From Cryptosporangium phraense (lineage in GTDB: Bacteria; Actinomycetota; Actinomycetes; Mycobacteriales; Cryptosporangiaceae): DNA of 64,000 nucleotides. The position numbers and the translations under genes are program-made. The notes beneath the pieces were generated by a model, which searched no databases, was not told where the DNA came from, and was given only the letters and a program-made list of their open reading frames with translations. The stretch covers positions 1 to 64,000 of the forward strand of contig NZ_VIRS01000035.1 of assembly GCF_006912135.1 (NCBI RefSeq), read 5' to 3'. Positions 34,901 to 44,507 of this stretch are shown in pieces (position 1 is the first letter of the stretch; each line of letters starts with the position of its first letter).

Positions 34901-37900
34901 CTCGGCATCGGTGCTGCCGTCCGGCGTGGTCAGCGTCGCGATCTGCTTGCCCGCCGGGCAGGCCGGCGCCACGAACGACGCGCTCGTGCCGTCGGCCGAC
35001 ACCGTGACGTCGGAGGCCGCGATCGTGTGTCCACAGATCACCACGGTGGTCTTGCCCGGGACGAAGTTCTGGCCGATGACCGTGACCTTCCCGCCCGGGT
35101 CGACCTTGGCCGGCTTCACGCTCGTGTCGACCGGCGGCTTGGGCGTCGGCGGCGTCCCGCCGTTGTCGCCCCCGCCGTTGTCCCCACCGCCGTTGTCTCC
35201 ACCGCCCGTGTCTCCGCCGCCGGTGTCCCCGCCGCCGGTGTTCGCGGTGTAGTAGGTGTAGGTCAGCGGCTGCGCAGGCACGTTCCCGGTGGTGACGACC
35301 ACGAAGACGTCACCGGCCGCGTGCGCGGGCGCGTCCGCGGTCAGCGTCTGGGCGTTCGTGACCTTCACGTTGGTGGCCGCGATCCCGTCGAACGTGACCG
35401 TCGTCGTGCTGTCGAAACCGGTACCGGTGATCGTGACGGTCGTCCCGCCGGTCGTCGGACCGGTCGTCGGCGTCATGCCGGTCGCCGACGGGCCGGCCGC
35501 GTACGTGACGTCCTTGGTGGACGCCGCGTCCTGGCCCGGCAGGATCACCTGGACGTCGGCGACGGTGCCGGCCGGGTTCGGCGGCGCCTTCGCGACGACC
35601 TGCGAGTTCGGCGACGTGGCGGCCGCCCGGAGCAGGCCCGCCGTCCGCACCGAGGACGACCCGCTGGTCATCGCCTTGGCCGACACCAGCGTTCCGGCCT
35701 GGCCGTTGAACGTGACCCCGATCGCGTCCTGCAGGTTGACGCCGTTGATCGTCACCAGCGTGCCGCCGGTGATGTTCGCGTACGGCGGCACGACCGAGGT
35801 GATCGCCGGCGGCGTGTACGTGATCGTCCCGGCCTTCTTCGTGCTCCGGTCCGAGAAGACCAGCAGCACGTCCCGAGGGCCCTGCTCGTGCGGCGGCGCG
35901 TTGACGGTCACCCGGGTGTCACTCGCCGAGACGTTGCTGCCCGCGAGGTTGTCGAAGACGACGCCGGTGACGCCGGCCATCCCGGTGCCGGTGATCGTCA
36001 CCAGCGAGCCGCCGTACGTCGGGATCGACGCCGGGCTCAGCGACGTCGGCGTGGCCGCGTCGGACGCCGGCGGGACGGTCGCCGCGACGAACGTGTACCC
36101 GCCGGCCGACTTGGCGTCCGCGCCCGGCAGCGTCACGACGACGTCCACCGGGCCGGCCGGGTGGCTCGGCGTCGTCACGGTGATCGACTTGCCGTCGTTG
36201 GCCACGTTCATGTTCAGGCCGGCGATGCCGTCGAACCGCACCGCGGTCGCCAGCCCGAGCCCGGTACCGGTGACGGTCACGACCGTGCCGCCGTTGACCG
36301 TCCCGGAGTTCGGCGTGATCGCGGTGATCGTCGGCCCGACGTACGTCACCGTGCCGACCTTCTTGTTGCCGGCCGGGAACTCCAGTGTGACGTCGACGTC
36401 GCCGGCGTCCTCAGTGGCCGGGATCTTCGCGGTCAGCGACGTCCCCGCGGTGTTGACCTGGACGTCGGTCGCCGCGACCTTCCCCACGAGCACGCGGGAG
36501 ACGTACTTCAGGCCGGTGCCGAAGATCTGCAGCGTCGTGCCACCGGAGGTGGCCGACGTCTCGGCCGAGAGCGTCGCCGTGGTCGAGCTGCCGTCGGCGA
36601 GGTAGGTGAACTTGGCCGGGGCCGGCGACTGGCCGGGCTCCTCGACCGTGATCGCCGCGTCGCCGACCGTGCCCGGCGGCGTCACGAACGCGATCCGCGT
36701 GCCGTCGTCGCTGGCCGTGAACTGAACCGGCTGACCGTTGATCTTGACGCTGGTCGCCGCGGCCAGGCCGGTACCGGTCAGCGTCACCGCCGTACCGCCC
36801 GACTCGACGCCGGTCTGCGGCGACACCGAGGTGATCGTCGGTGCGTCGTACTTCAGCGCCGGCGCGTCGATGCGGCCGCGCGGGAACACCACGACGACGT
36901 CGGCGGTGCCGTCACTCGACGGCGGCGCGGTGACGACGAGCGTCTTCCCGTCCGGGGAGGCGGACGTGATCGTCCCCGGGACCCCGTCGAACGTCACCTG
37001 GGTGGCGTCGTCGAGGCCGGTGCCGGTCAGCGTGACCGGTCCGCCGGACGCCGGGACCGACGCCGGGCTCAGCCCGGTCACCACGGCGCCGGTTCCGTCG
37101 GCGATGTAGGTGAACGTCTCCTTCGGAGGCGAGTCCCCGGCGTAGCGCAGGACGACGTCCGCGTCACCCGGCGTCCCCGGCGGGGTCGTGAACGTCATCC
37201 GGGTGCCGGCCGCGTTCACGGTCGGCTCGACGACGTTCCCACCGACGATGACGCTCTGGACGCCGCCGAGCGCGAACCCGTCGATCGTGATCTCGGTGCC
37301 GCCGGCGGCCGGACCGCTGTTCGGCGACATGCTCGTGATCGTCGGACCGCTGTAGTAGAAGCCGCGCGGCACCGTGCTCGACACCGAGCCGGTGGCGATC
37401 GAGGTCGTGAGCACGACGTCGGCCGGACCGGAGCCGGAGGCGGTGACGTCCGGGCTCAGCACCGTGAGCGAGGTGTCGGTGCCGCCGCTCAGGATCGTCG
37501 CGGGCTGCCCGCGGAACGTCACCGAGGTGACGTCGCCCAGGTTGGAGCCGGTGATGACGACGGTGGTGCCCCCGGCGACCGGCCCGAAGGCCGGCAGGAT
37601 CGTGTCGACGACCGGCGCGTCGGCCGCGCGGTAGGCGTAGCTGGTCGCGAGCGTGGCGTCCCGTCCGGGCAGCTGGACGGTGACGTCGACGACCGCGGCG
37701 CTGTTCGTGGCCGGCGTCCGGGCGGTCAGCGTGTTACCCGAGCCGCTCACCGAGACGTCGGTGGCCGGCTGGCCGCCGACCAGCACCTTCTGGACGCCGG
37801 TGAAGCCGATGCCGGTGACCGTGATCAGCGTGTTGCCGGCCAGCGGGCCCTGCTGCGGGAAGACGCCGTAGATCGCCGGCGGGTAGTAGGTGATCGTGCC

Positions 37901-40900
37901 GGCCGCGGCCGTGCCGCCCGGGAACCAGATCGTCACCGGCACCGAGCCGGAGTCCTCCATCGGCGGCGCGGTGACCGTGATCTGGGTTCCGTTCGCCGAG
38001 ACGACCAGGTCGGCGCCCTCGCCCGGTCCGACCTCGGGTCCGTCCACCGGCTTCGACCCGACCCCGAACGTCACCGCGGTCGCGCCGTCGAAGTTCGTGC
38101 CCTGCAGGGTCACGGTGTCGCCGGCGGTCGGGATGCGTCCCGGGCTGAGGCTGGTGACCGTGGTGTTGCTGCCGTCCGGCACGTACCGGTACGCGTCCTT
38201 GCGGACGGCGTCCAGGCCCGGCAGCGTCACGGTGACGTCGACCGATCCGGACGCGTGGGCCGGCGCGGTCACCCGCACCGCGGAGCCCGCCGGGTCGGCG
38301 TCGGTGATCGTCGCGGGCTGGCCGTCGAACGTCACCGCGTCGGCGTCGGCCAGGCCGCTACCGAGCACGGCCACGGTGTTCGCGCCCGACACCGAGCCGG
38401 ACGCCGGGCTGAGCGCACGGATCACCGGCGCGACGTACTGCAGCTGAGCGGCCGACAGCGCGGACCCGTTCGGCGTCACGACCGCGACGTCGACCAGTCC
38501 GTCCACCTCGGACGCCGGAACGTTGGCGCGGACCTGGGTCGCGGTCGGCGTACCGACGATCGTCGCGGGCTTGCCGCCGATCGTGACCGAGGTAGCACCG
38601 TCCAGATTGGTGCCGGTGAGCGTGATGACCTCGTCGCCGGCCGTCGGGCTGGACGTCGGCGACATCCCGGTCACGGTCGGCGGCGGCAGCGGCGAGTACG
38701 TGTACCCGCCGACCCGGGTGGCGTCCAGGCCGGGCAGGACGACGACGACGTCCACCGTGCCGGCCGCGTGCGCCGGCACGGTCGCGGTCACGGTGCCGTT
38801 CTGGTCCACCGCGAAGTCCGTGGTGGGCTGGCCGTCGACGGTGACCGCGGTCGCGGCGCCGAGGCCCTTACCGGAGATCCGGATCTGGGTGCCGCCGTCG
38901 ACGTACCCGCGGTCGGGCGCGACCTGGGTGATCGACGGGCCGACGTACACCGCGGTGCCGCCGGGGTAGGTGCCCTTCGGGAACTGGGTGACGACCGGGG
39001 CCGGGCCGGCCGACTCGCGGGCCGGCGCGGTGGCGGTCAGCGTGGTGCCGTCCGCGCTCACCGAGACGTTCGTCCCGGGGGTGCCGCCGAACGTGATCCC
39101 GGTCGCGCCGGTCAGGTTGGTGCCGGTGACCGTCACCTGCCCGCCGGACGTGGCCACCGACGGCGCGACGTTGGTGACGGTCGTGTTGGAGCCGTCGGCC
39201 ACGTACGTGTACGTCAGCGGGTCGGGGTCGGAACCGGCGACGTCGACCTCGACCTTCGCCGGGCCCGCCTTGCCCGCCGGGGTCGTGAACACCAGCGTGG
39301 TGTCGTTGACCTTCTGGAACGTCACCGGGGTACCGCCGACCCGCACCTGGGTCGCGGTGCCCAGCAGCGTGCCCTTGAGCGTCACGCTGGTGCCGCCCGC
39401 GACCACCCCGTTGTCCGGGGTGATCGACGTGAGCTTCGGCCCCTCGTACGTGTAGCCGTTGGGCAGGATGCCGGTGCCGGCCGCCGAGGTGACCGCGATG
39501 TCGGCCGGTCCGGTCTGCTCGGACGGCGGGGTCGTCACGGTCAGGTTCGTGTCCGAGTTGACGGTGAAGTTCTGCGCCGGCGTGCCGTCGAACGTCACCG
39601 CGGTCGTGCCGGTGAAGTTCGCGCCGGTCAGCGTGATCGTCTCGCCGCCCCCGGACGAACCGGTGTCCGGCACCACCGCGCTGACCCGCGGAGCGAGCGG
39701 CTCCACGTACCCGTAGCCGCCGGTCGAGGTCGCGTCGGCGCCGGGCAGCTCCACGACGACGTCGACCAGGCCACCGCTGTGGGCCGGCGAGGTGACGGTC
39801 AGGCCGGTGGACGTGACCTGGAGGTTCGTCGCCTCGATGCCGTCGAACGTGACCCGGGTCGCGGCGCTCAGCCCGGTGCCGGTGATCGTCACCGTGTCAC
39901 CGCCCGCGGTCGGGCCCTGGGCCGGCCGGATCGAGGCGATCTTCGGCGCGGTGTACGTGATCGGGTCGGCGGTGACCTTGCCGGCCGGGAACGTGAGGAC
40001 CACCGGGGCGTCGCCGGGCTTGTCGGTCGGCGGCGCGGTGAACGTGATCGACGTGTCGGTGGCCGAGTACGTGGTGATCGGGACGCCGTTGACCGAGACG
40101 GCGGTGACGTCGCCGAGCCCGGAGCCGGTGATCGTCACCGGTCCGCCGCTGGTCGGCAGCGTGTCCGGGGAGACGTCGGTGATCGTCGCGCCCGAGCCGT
40201 CGTTCTGGTACGTGTAGCCGTTCGTCGAGGTGGCGTCCGCGCCCGGCAGCACGACGACGACGTCGACCGGGCCGGGGGCGTGGGCCGGGACCGTCGCCTG
40301 GATGCCGGTGCCGGCCGTGTTCACGGTAAAGTCGGTGACCGACTTGCCACCGAACGTGACGTCGGTGGCGCCGGTGAAGTTCGTGCCGGTGATCGAGACC
40401 GTGGTGGTGCCCGCGGCCGGGCCGCTCACCGGGTTGATGCCGGTGATCGTCGGCGGCTGGTAGGTGATCTTGCCGGCCTGGGCGGTGCCGAGCGGGTACT
40501 CGATCACGACCGGGACGTCGCCGCCGGTCTCGCGGGCCGGGGCGGTGACCGTGATCGTGGTGCCGGCCGGGTTGATCGTCATTCCGGTGCCGGCGATGCC
40601 GTTGAACAGCACGTCCGAGGCGCCGGTCAGGTTGGTGCCGGTGATCGTCACCTTCTTGCCGGACGTCGGGATCGGGCTCGGGTCGATGCCGCTGACCGTC
40701 GCGGCCGAGCCGTCGTAGAGGTACGTGTAGGTGAGCGGCGCCGGGTCGGCGCCGGTGACCTGCACGGTCACCGGGGCGTCGCCGGGCGTGCCGGCCGGGA
40801 CGTTGAAGACGATGTCGGTGTTGGTGCGGCTGATGATCGTGCCCGCGTTGTCACCGACCTTCACGCTGGTGACCGTGGCCAGACCGGTTCCGGTGAGCGT

Positions 40901-42742
40901 GACGTTCGGGCTGCCCGACTGGGGTCCGGAGCTCGGGTCGACGGCGGTCAGCGTCGGGCCGACGTACGTGAAGCCCTGCGGGAGCGCTCCGGACGTGTTG
41001 TCCGAGGTCTTCAGCGCGATGTCCACCGGCCCGGTCTTCTCCGAGACCGGCGTCCGGACCGTGACCGACGTGGCGGTCGGGCCGCTGACGATCGTCGCCG
41101 GCGTCCCGCCGACCGTGGCCGCGTTGACGTTGCCGAAGTTCGTGCCGGTGATCAGCAGGTCGGTGCCGCCGACCGTCGATCCGCTGGTCGGCGACACGGT
41201 CGACGGCGACGGAGCGCTCGGCGCCTGGTACGAGTAGCCGTTGCTCAGCGTCGCGTCCAGGCCGGGCAGTGAGACCACCACGTCGACGACGCCCGGCGCG
41301 TGGGCCGGCGCGTTCGCGGTGATCGACGTCCCGTCGGCGCTGACCTTGACGTTCGTCGCCGGAGCACCGCCGAACGTGACGCCGTCGGCGCCGGTCAGGC
41401 CCTTGCCCGAGATCGTCACCGCGGTGCCGGCGGTCTCCGGGCCCTGCGACGGCACGACCGCGTCGACGCTTGGCGCGAGGTAGGTGTAGTTGCCCCCGTT
41501 CACGGTGCCGGCCGGGAACACCACGGTGACCGGCACCGCCCCGGCCTTCTCCGAGCTGGGGATCGTCCCGGTGATCTGGGTGCCGTCCGGGCTCACGACG
41601 ACGTTGGTCGCGGCCGTGTCGCCGATCTTCAGGCCGGTGGCGGCGCCGAGCCGGGATCCCGTCACCGTGACCTTCGTCCCGCCGGACGTGTAACCGGACG
41701 ACGGCGACGGCGGGTTGACGGTCGCGTCCGAGCCGTCGGCGAGCGCGGTGAACGTGAGCGGCGGCGAACTGCCGCCGCCGGCCGAGGTGACGACGACGTC
41801 CTGCGGTCCGACGGTCATCTGCGGGGTGGTGAACGTGACCTGGGTGCCGTCGCTGGAGACGTTCGTGACGGTGGCCGGCGTGCCGCCGACCGTCACCGAC
41901 GTGTTGCCCTGGACGAAGCCGGATCCCTTGACCGTGACCGAGGTGCCACCGGACTGCTTGCCCGACGGCGGGTCGAGGCTGGTGGCGACCGTGGCCGGCA
42001 CCGCCGGCTTCTGGCAGGTGGCGGTCGCGATCGCGATCGTGCCGAGGCTGACGTCGATGCCGAGGTCGGCGGTCAGCCTGAGCGCGATCGACAGCGCGGT
42101 CGCGTTCGCGGAACTGGCGGTGGTGTTCTCGACCCGGGAGACGGTCGCGCCGAGCTTGGCGTTGAGCAGACCGGGCACCGAGACCGTGAGGCCGGGGATG
42201 ATCTGGGGCGCGCCGGCCGAGACGTTGACGGTCTTGCCGAGGACGCTCACCCCGGCCAGCGACGTCTTGACGGTCTGGGCCCCGCTGGTCGGGCAGGTCG
42301 CCTCGGCCGAGATCACGCCGTTGGCGCCGGTGTCGAGGATCGACGCGCCCAGACCCTTGATGCTGATGCCGCTGATCTGTGACCTGGCCGACGAGCTCAC
42401 CGTCGAGCGGGTGGCGGTGATCGAGTCGACCTTGGCCCCGATCTGCACCGCCGAGGCCGCGTCGGTGCCCAGGTTGACCGTGGTGTCGGTGGCGGTTCCC
42501 CCGTTGGCCGGTGCGTCGGCCTTACCGAGGACCGTGTTCAGCGTCAGCAGCTGGAGACCGGCGACCTTGGCGCCCAGCCCGACGACGATGCCGCGCGCGG
42601 CCGCATCGCCGGACGCCGCTTCCGCGCGACCGCTCGGCACCTGCCCCAGGACACCGCCGAGCAGAAGGACGGCCATCACCACGCCGAACCAACGCAGTAT
42701 CGAGCCCCGCCCCCACCGACGGGCCGAAATCGCCAGTTGCAT
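31982..42742 (-). CDS. Giant IPT/TIG-repeat surface protein; apparent in-frame fusion of two anchored proteins
   Basis: 3586 residues. Part one: signal peptide (1-42), a choice-of-anchor-P-like domain (about 45-250), 26 IPT/TIG immunoglobulin-like modules of about 86 residues (256-2498), a GGGD/GGGN linker, a Cys-containing IPT-like module (TTVVICGHTI, about 2530-2620), then LPTTG at 2656-2660, a membrane helix (about 2668-2690) and an Arg-rich tail: a complete cell-wall sorting signal. No stop follows. Part two starts at Met2709 or Met2726 with another signal peptide (LKAVLVAVPCAMALVLAV), an Ala/Asp/Gly repeat tract, a second choice-of-anchor-P-like domain, one more Cys-containing IPT (TTVVICGARV), LPRTT at 3512-3516, a helix and a basic tail. 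Likely adhesin. No sortase gene is in the window. Confidence 0.88.
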   Translation of the reverse strand: MQLAISARRWGRGSILRWFGVVMAVLLLGGVLGQVPSGRAEAASGDAAARGIVVGLGAKVAGLQLLTLNTVLGKADAPANGGTATDTTVNLGTDAASAVQIGAKVDSITATRSTVSSSARSQISGISIKGLGASILDTGANGVISAEATCPTSGAQTVKTSLAGVSVLGKTVNVSAGAPQIIPGLTVSVPGLLNAKLGATVSRVENTTASSANATALSIALRLTADLGIDVSLGTIAIATATCQKPAVPATVATSLDPPSGKQSGGTSVTVKGSGFVQGNTSVTVGGTPATVTNVSSDGTQVTFTTPQMTVGPQDVVVTSAGGGSSPPLTFTALADGSDATVNPPSPSSGYTSGGTKVTVTGSRLGAATGLKIGDTAATNVVVSPDGTQITGTIPSSEKAGAVPVTVVFPAGTVNGGNYTYLAPSVDAVVPSQGPETAGTAVTISGKGLTGADGVTFGGAPATNVKVSADGTSITANAPAHAPGVVDVVVSLPGLDATLSNGYSYQAPSAPSPSTVSPTSGSTVGGTDLLITGTNFGNVNAATVGGTPATIVSGPTATSVTVRTPVSEKTGPVDIALKTSDNTSGALPQGFTYVGPTLTAVDPSSGPQSGSPNVTLTGTGLATVTSVKVGDNAGTIISRTNTDIVFNVPAGTPGDAPVTVQVTGADPAPLTYTYLYDGSAATVSGIDPSPIPTSGKKVTITGTNLTGASDVLFNGIAGTGMTINPAGTTITVTAPARETGGDVPVVIEYPLGTAQAGKITYQPPTITGINPVSGPAAGTTTVSITGTNFTGATDVTFGGKSVTDFTVNTAGTGIQATVPAHAPGPVDVVVVLPGADATSTNGYTYQNDGSGATITDVSPDTLPTSGGPVTITGSGLGDVTAVSVNGVPITTYSATDTSITFTAPPTDKPGDAPVVLTFPAGKVTADPITYTAPKIASIRPAQGPTAGGDTVTITGTGLSAATRVTFDGIEATNLQVTSTGLTVTSPAHSGGLVDVVVELPGADATSTGGYGYVEPLAPRVSAVVPDTGSSGGGETITLTGANFTGTTAVTFDGTPAQNFTVNSDTNLTVTTPPSEQTGPADIAVTSAAGTGILPNGYTYEGPKLTSITPDNGVVAGGTSVTLKGTLLGTATQVRVGGTPVTFQKVNDTTLVFTTPAGKAGPAKVEVDVAGSDPDPLTYTYVADGSNTTVTNVAPSVATSGGQVTVTGTNLTGATGITFGGTPGTNVSVSADGTTLTATAPARESAGPAPVVTQFPKGTYPGGTAVYVGPSITQVAPDRGYVDGGTQIRISGKGLGAATAVTVDGQPTTDFAVDQNGTVTATVPAHAAGTVDVVVVLPGLDATRVGGYTYSPLPPPTVTGMSPTSSPTAGDEVITLTGTNLDGATSVTIGGKPATIVGTPTATQVRANVPASEVDGLVDVAVVTPNGSALSAAQLQYVAPVIRALSPASGSVSGANTVAVLGSGLADADAVTFDGQPATITDADPAGSAVRVTAPAHASGSVDVTVTLPGLDAVRKDAYRYVPDGSNTTVTSLSPGRIPTAGDTVTLQGTNFDGATAVTFGVGSKPVDGPEVGPGEGADLVVSANGTQITVTAPPMEDSGSVPVTIWFPGGTAAAGTITYYPPAIYGVFPQQGPLAGNTLITVTGIGFTGVQKVLVGGQPATDVSVSGSGNTLTARTPATNSAAVVDVTVQLPGRDATLATSYAYRAADAPVVDTILPAFGPVAGGTTVVITGSNLGDVTSVTFRGQPATILSGGTDTSLTVLSPDVTASGSGPADVVLTTSIATGSVSSTVPRGFYYSGPTITSMSPNSGPAAGGTEITIDGFALGGVQSVIVGGNVVEPTVNAAGTRMTFTTPPGTPGDADVVLRYAGDSPPKETFTYIADGTGAVVTGLSPASVPASGGPVTLTGTGLDDATQVTFDGVPGTITSASPDGKTLVVTAPPSSDGTADVVVVFPRGRIDAPALKYDAPTITSVSPQTGVESGGTAVTLTGTGLAAATSVKINGQPVQFTASDDGTRIAFVTPPGTVGDAAITVEEPGQSPAPAKFTYLADGSSTTATLSAETSATSGGTTLQIFGTGLKYVSRVLVGKVAATDVQVNTAGTSLTAKIPATEDAGDVDVTLEFPAGNKKVGTVTYVGPTITAITPNSGTVNGGTVVTVTGTGLGLATAVRFDGIAGLNMNVANDGKSITVTTPSHPAGPVDVVVTLPGADAKSAGGYTFVAATVPPASDAATPTSLSPASIPTYGGSLVTITGTGMAGVTGVVFDNLAGSNVSASDTRVTVNAPPHEQGPRDVLLVFSDRSTKKAGTITYTPPAITSVVPPYANITGGTLVTINGVNLQDAIGVTFNGQAGTLVSAKAMTSGSSSVRTAGLLRAAATSPNSQVVAKAPPNPAGTVADVQVILPGQDAASTKDVTYAAGPSATGMTPTTGPTTGGTTVTITGTGFDSTTTVTFDGIAATNVKVTNAQTLTADAPAHAAGDVFVVVTTGNVPAQPLTYTYYTANTGGGDTGGGDTGGGDNGGGDNGGGDNGGTPPTPKPPVDTSVKPAKVDPGGKVTVIGQNFVPGKTTVVICGHTIAASDVTVSADGTSASFVAPACPAGKQIATLTTPDGSTDAEVTFAAAAAEPGSGDNGGDSGDNGGNSGGTKRPVRHTGGSNWLPTTGTDVTGFGIDGLALGGVVLLVLGAGCVWGARGLTLPVVRMSTSYPRGARMRRTRYPRGRHTPPRARMSGGLYTGLKAVLVAVPCAMALVLAVAERPASANTVSAPLVSSALAHPSVRAAGDASAGVLAVDFRSAELSRAASDAVEDAGTGVDAGTGVDADSASGASSDGASAGGADTAGADGANANGPSADNANANVASANSAGVDGAGVDGAGVDGASVDGAGVDGAGVDGAAVDGAEAGGATADGARARGARTGGAVADSAHPDSADRGARASGAKTGSAADPAGQEASEAARPALVSRSAPKASAKRAAGGGGSDSVEADSSGAGTVRFMALSRSGVTADAPAHEGEASRSGVPVSANSGTISAHGTATTVKAVRGASESRATAALGSLEVAALGTAILAADQVRAEVSCPPAGGSEPRTDVSVTGLRVGGSPIDVGAGPATVTAADGVQVSVAIHQQEHTDSDGARAVVEATLTASESAIDLGTIRLAEAACAAPPATHPTTTPLAAGSAAAPGAATPASGAPVTAPGAAAPVPPEPGGSILGMPATNAAPETEAQTKGTGTPISTGPITTPQNPATHPVAMNQPGNPQDEDEAASSDPLVPDWTEPVAPASSILAQSGAPSSGVAQSGTPAQEGASQEDPAQEDPAQQTPAQQAQANVLANRAAAIQSAEKASAPIQQPDQTEEFAAADPLLIAPAGAPVSKLPTGVTALAAPMIAFDRAPATGLRPPMLASATALAPKAIANADPAITSLTPTRGPAAGGTAVTIAGTNLGGADTTVVICGARVDASAVQVNSTGTSLTFTAPKCTAGTSVVHVITNSGVATSQYTYGGTSAAVASNTRQVSASTTLPRTTLASTSPGNLAAGLIGALLLVAGIVARQAVRRGPSRSPLRRLGKHALPYEPQVIGLNWAPDLDHAMHRRGH
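34071..34160 (-). repeat. Six 15-bp tandem repeats
   Basis: Units of CCGTCCACGCCCGCG start at 34071, 34086, 34101, 34116, 34131 and 34146, with single-base differences in units three and six. On the coding strand each unit gives a GVDGA-like pentapeptide (residues about 2861-2890) in the Ala/Asp/Gly tract of the second part of the giant protein. Likely to vary in copy number between strains. Confidence 0.8.
34619..34631 (-). promoter_or_regulatory. Internal ribosome-binding-like site before Met2709 of the giant ORF
   Basis: The leftward strand reads GAGGGGGGCGAGG directly before the ATG at 34618-34616. That ATG (MRRTRYPRG) is followed 17 codons later by another Met and a signal-peptide hydrophobic core, so an independent second product starting here is plausible alongside the fused protein. 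Confidence 0.5.
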
Positions 42743-42817
42743 AAAGGCAACGTACGAAATAAATCAATAGCCCGGTAAGTGAGCAAACGGGTGCAATTCA
42801 GGTGCAGAAATGGTGCG

Positions 42818-43705
42818 TTATCCGCGCGCGTACATCACGTCGGTCGCACACACTTCGAATCCGAGGTTGTAATACAAATTGACGGCCCGCGGATTTGATT
42901 CGTCGACGTAGAGGGTGCCCTCGGTGGCGCCGGCGCGGGCCAGGTACTCCAGGCCGGCGATCGTGAGCGCCTTGCCGAGCTTCAGGCCCTGCGCGTCCGG
43001 GTCGACGCCGACGACGTAGACCTCACCCTCCGGCCCTGGCGTCCCGTCCGCGGTGAGCTCCCGCTTCGTCCAGTGGAACCCGAGCAGGTCCCGCGGGTCG
43101 TCCGCCCGGACCGCGAGCAGGAAACCGGCCGCGTCGAACCACGGCTCGCGCTGGCGCAGCTCGAGGTCGTTCTGCGTCCATTTCCCCTGCTCAGGGTGGG
43201 TGGCGAAGGCTCGCGCGTTCACGCGCAGCCAGGCTGCGTCGTCCGTCCCCACGACGAACGACCTCAGGCGGACGCCGTCCGGCAGCGCATACGGCGGAAG
43301 CGGACGGGTGAGCGGCCGGCACATCTTGAACAGCACCCGGGAACGTTCGAGCCGCAGCGTGCGGGCCAGCGCCTGAGCGGCCGGGTGATCGCCGTGGGCC
43401 CAGATCGCGAGCGGGGTGTCGACCGTGTCGAGAACCGCGTCGACGAGTTGCCGTCCGAGGCCTTTTCCGCGGTAGGCAGGATGTATTACCACTTCGGCCG
43501 ACGCATTCTCGGCCTTGGTGATTTGTGCGTAGCCGACGATTCCGGCGTCGCCCCGGACGAAGAGATGTACGACGTCCGGATAATCGTCGGGATTGCGCAG
43601 CGCCAATTGCGTCTGCTCGGAAAGCGGACCGACGCCGTCCGTCGCGGTGGCCGCGTCGGCCAGCGCGAGAACGGCGTCGGTGTCTTCCGGAGTGTGGTCA
43701 GACAA
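42818..43705 (-). CDS. mshD: Mycothiol synthase MshD
   Basis: 295 residues, two tandem GNAT domains. Acetylates Cys-GlcN-Ins with acetyl-CoA, the last step of mycothiol synthesis. The C-terminal active domain has the acetyl-CoA P-loop [25 protein letters not shown] and [21 protein letters not shown]; the N-terminal domain has [19 protein letters not shown]. Start overlaps the glnR-type stop by 8 bp (43698-43705), so they are co-transcribed, the same pairing as Rv0818-Rv0819. Confidence 0.95.
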   Translation of the reverse strand: MSDHTPEDTDAVLALADAATATDGVGPLSEQTQLALRNPDDYPDVVHLFVRGDAGIVGYAQITKAENASAEVVIHPAYRGKGLGRQLVDAVLDTVDTPLAIWAHGDHPAAQALARTLRLERSRVLFKMCRPLTRPLPPYALPDGVRLRSFVVGTDDAAWLRVNARAFATHPEQGKWTQNDLELRQREPWFDAAGFLLAVRADDPRDLLGFHWTKRELTADGTPGPEGEVYVVGVDPDAQGLKLGKALTIAGLEYLARAGATEGTLYVDESNPRAVNLYYNLGFEVCATDVMYARG

Positions 43706-44414
43706 CAGTGAGGACCGGCTCGTGGTCGGGCAGCGTGCGGGGCGGCGGCGTCACGAACTTGTAGCCGACCTGGCGGACCGTGCCGATCAGCGCCTCGTGC
43801 TCGCTGCCGAGCTTGGCGCGCAGACGTCGTACGTGTACGTCGACCGTGCGCGTACCACCGAAGTAGTCGTAGCCCCAGACCTCGCGCAGCAGCTGGTCGC
43901 GGGTGAACACGCGGCCGGGGTGCTGGGCCAGGAAGCGGAGGAGCTCGAACTCCTTGTACGTGAGGTCGAGCGGGCGGCCCTTGATACGGGCCGAGTACGT
44001 CTGCGGGTCGATGACCAGCTCGCCGGCCCGCACGACACCCGGCTCGTCGTCGGCGGCCTCGTTGCCGTTCTTGCCGGTGGCGAGGCGGAGCCGAGCCTCG
44101 ACCTCAGCCGGACCGGCGGAGGTCAGCAGGATGTCGTCGACGCCCCACTCGGCGTTGAGCGCGACCAGCCCACCCTCGGTGAGCACGGCGAACAGCGGAA
44201 CGGTCAGGCCGGTCGTCCGGAGCAGGCGACAGGTGGAGCGGGCCCCGGCCAGGTCGCCACGGGCGTCCACCATGACGGCGTCGGGGGTCGGGCCCCCGAG
44301 CAGCGCCTTGAGGTCCCGAGGTGCGGTCCGGACGGTGTGTCCCAGAAGATCCAAGGCAGGGAGGACGGTTGCGGCTTCGGCTTCGACGCCTGCCGTCATG
44401 AGGAGGATTTCCAT
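43698..44414 (-). CDS. glnR: GlnR-type OmpR family orphan response regulator
   Basis: 238 residues, ATG preceded by GGAGGTGG. The N-terminal receiver-like domain keeps one Asp ([10 protein letters not shown]) but lacks the usual acidic pocket and switch residues, as in GlnR, which works as a non-phosphorylated dimer. The C-terminal winged helix is strongly conserved: [24 protein letters not shown] and [13 protein letters not shown]. Master regulator of nitrogen assimilation in actinobacteria; next to mshD as in mycobacteria. Divergent from the hydrolase gene at 44508. Confidence 0.85.
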   Translation of the reverse strand: MEILLMTAGVEAEAATVLPALDLLGHTVRTAPRDLKALLGGPTPDAVMVDARGDLAGARSTCRLLRTTGLTVPLFAVLTEGGLVALNAEWGVDDILLTSAGPAEVEARLRLATGKNGNEAADDEPGVVRAGELVIDPQTYSARIKGRPLDLTYKEFELLRFLAQHPGRVFTRDQLLREVWGYDYFGGTRTVDVHVRRLRAKLGSEHEALIGTVRQVGYKFVTPPPRTLPDHEPVLTVV

Positions 44415-44507
44415 GGGCCACCTCCGGGTGATCGGTCCGGTTGGGCGGCGCTGCCCAGGTCAGCCCCGGGATCGAAGGCCCGGAGCGTTACGAGGAGGAT
44501 AACAACA

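Noticed and set aside
33377-41272. Rightward open frame of 2631 codons antisense to the giant IPT gene
   Set aside because: Arg/Gly/Asp-rich translation with no domain; it mirrors the codon bias of the leftward gene, whose repeats and signal peptide are clear.
30172-42742. Search for a sortase gene matching LPTTG/LPRTT
   Set aside because: No TLxTC-type sortase protein is encoded anywhere in the window, so covalent wall anchoring is not claimed.
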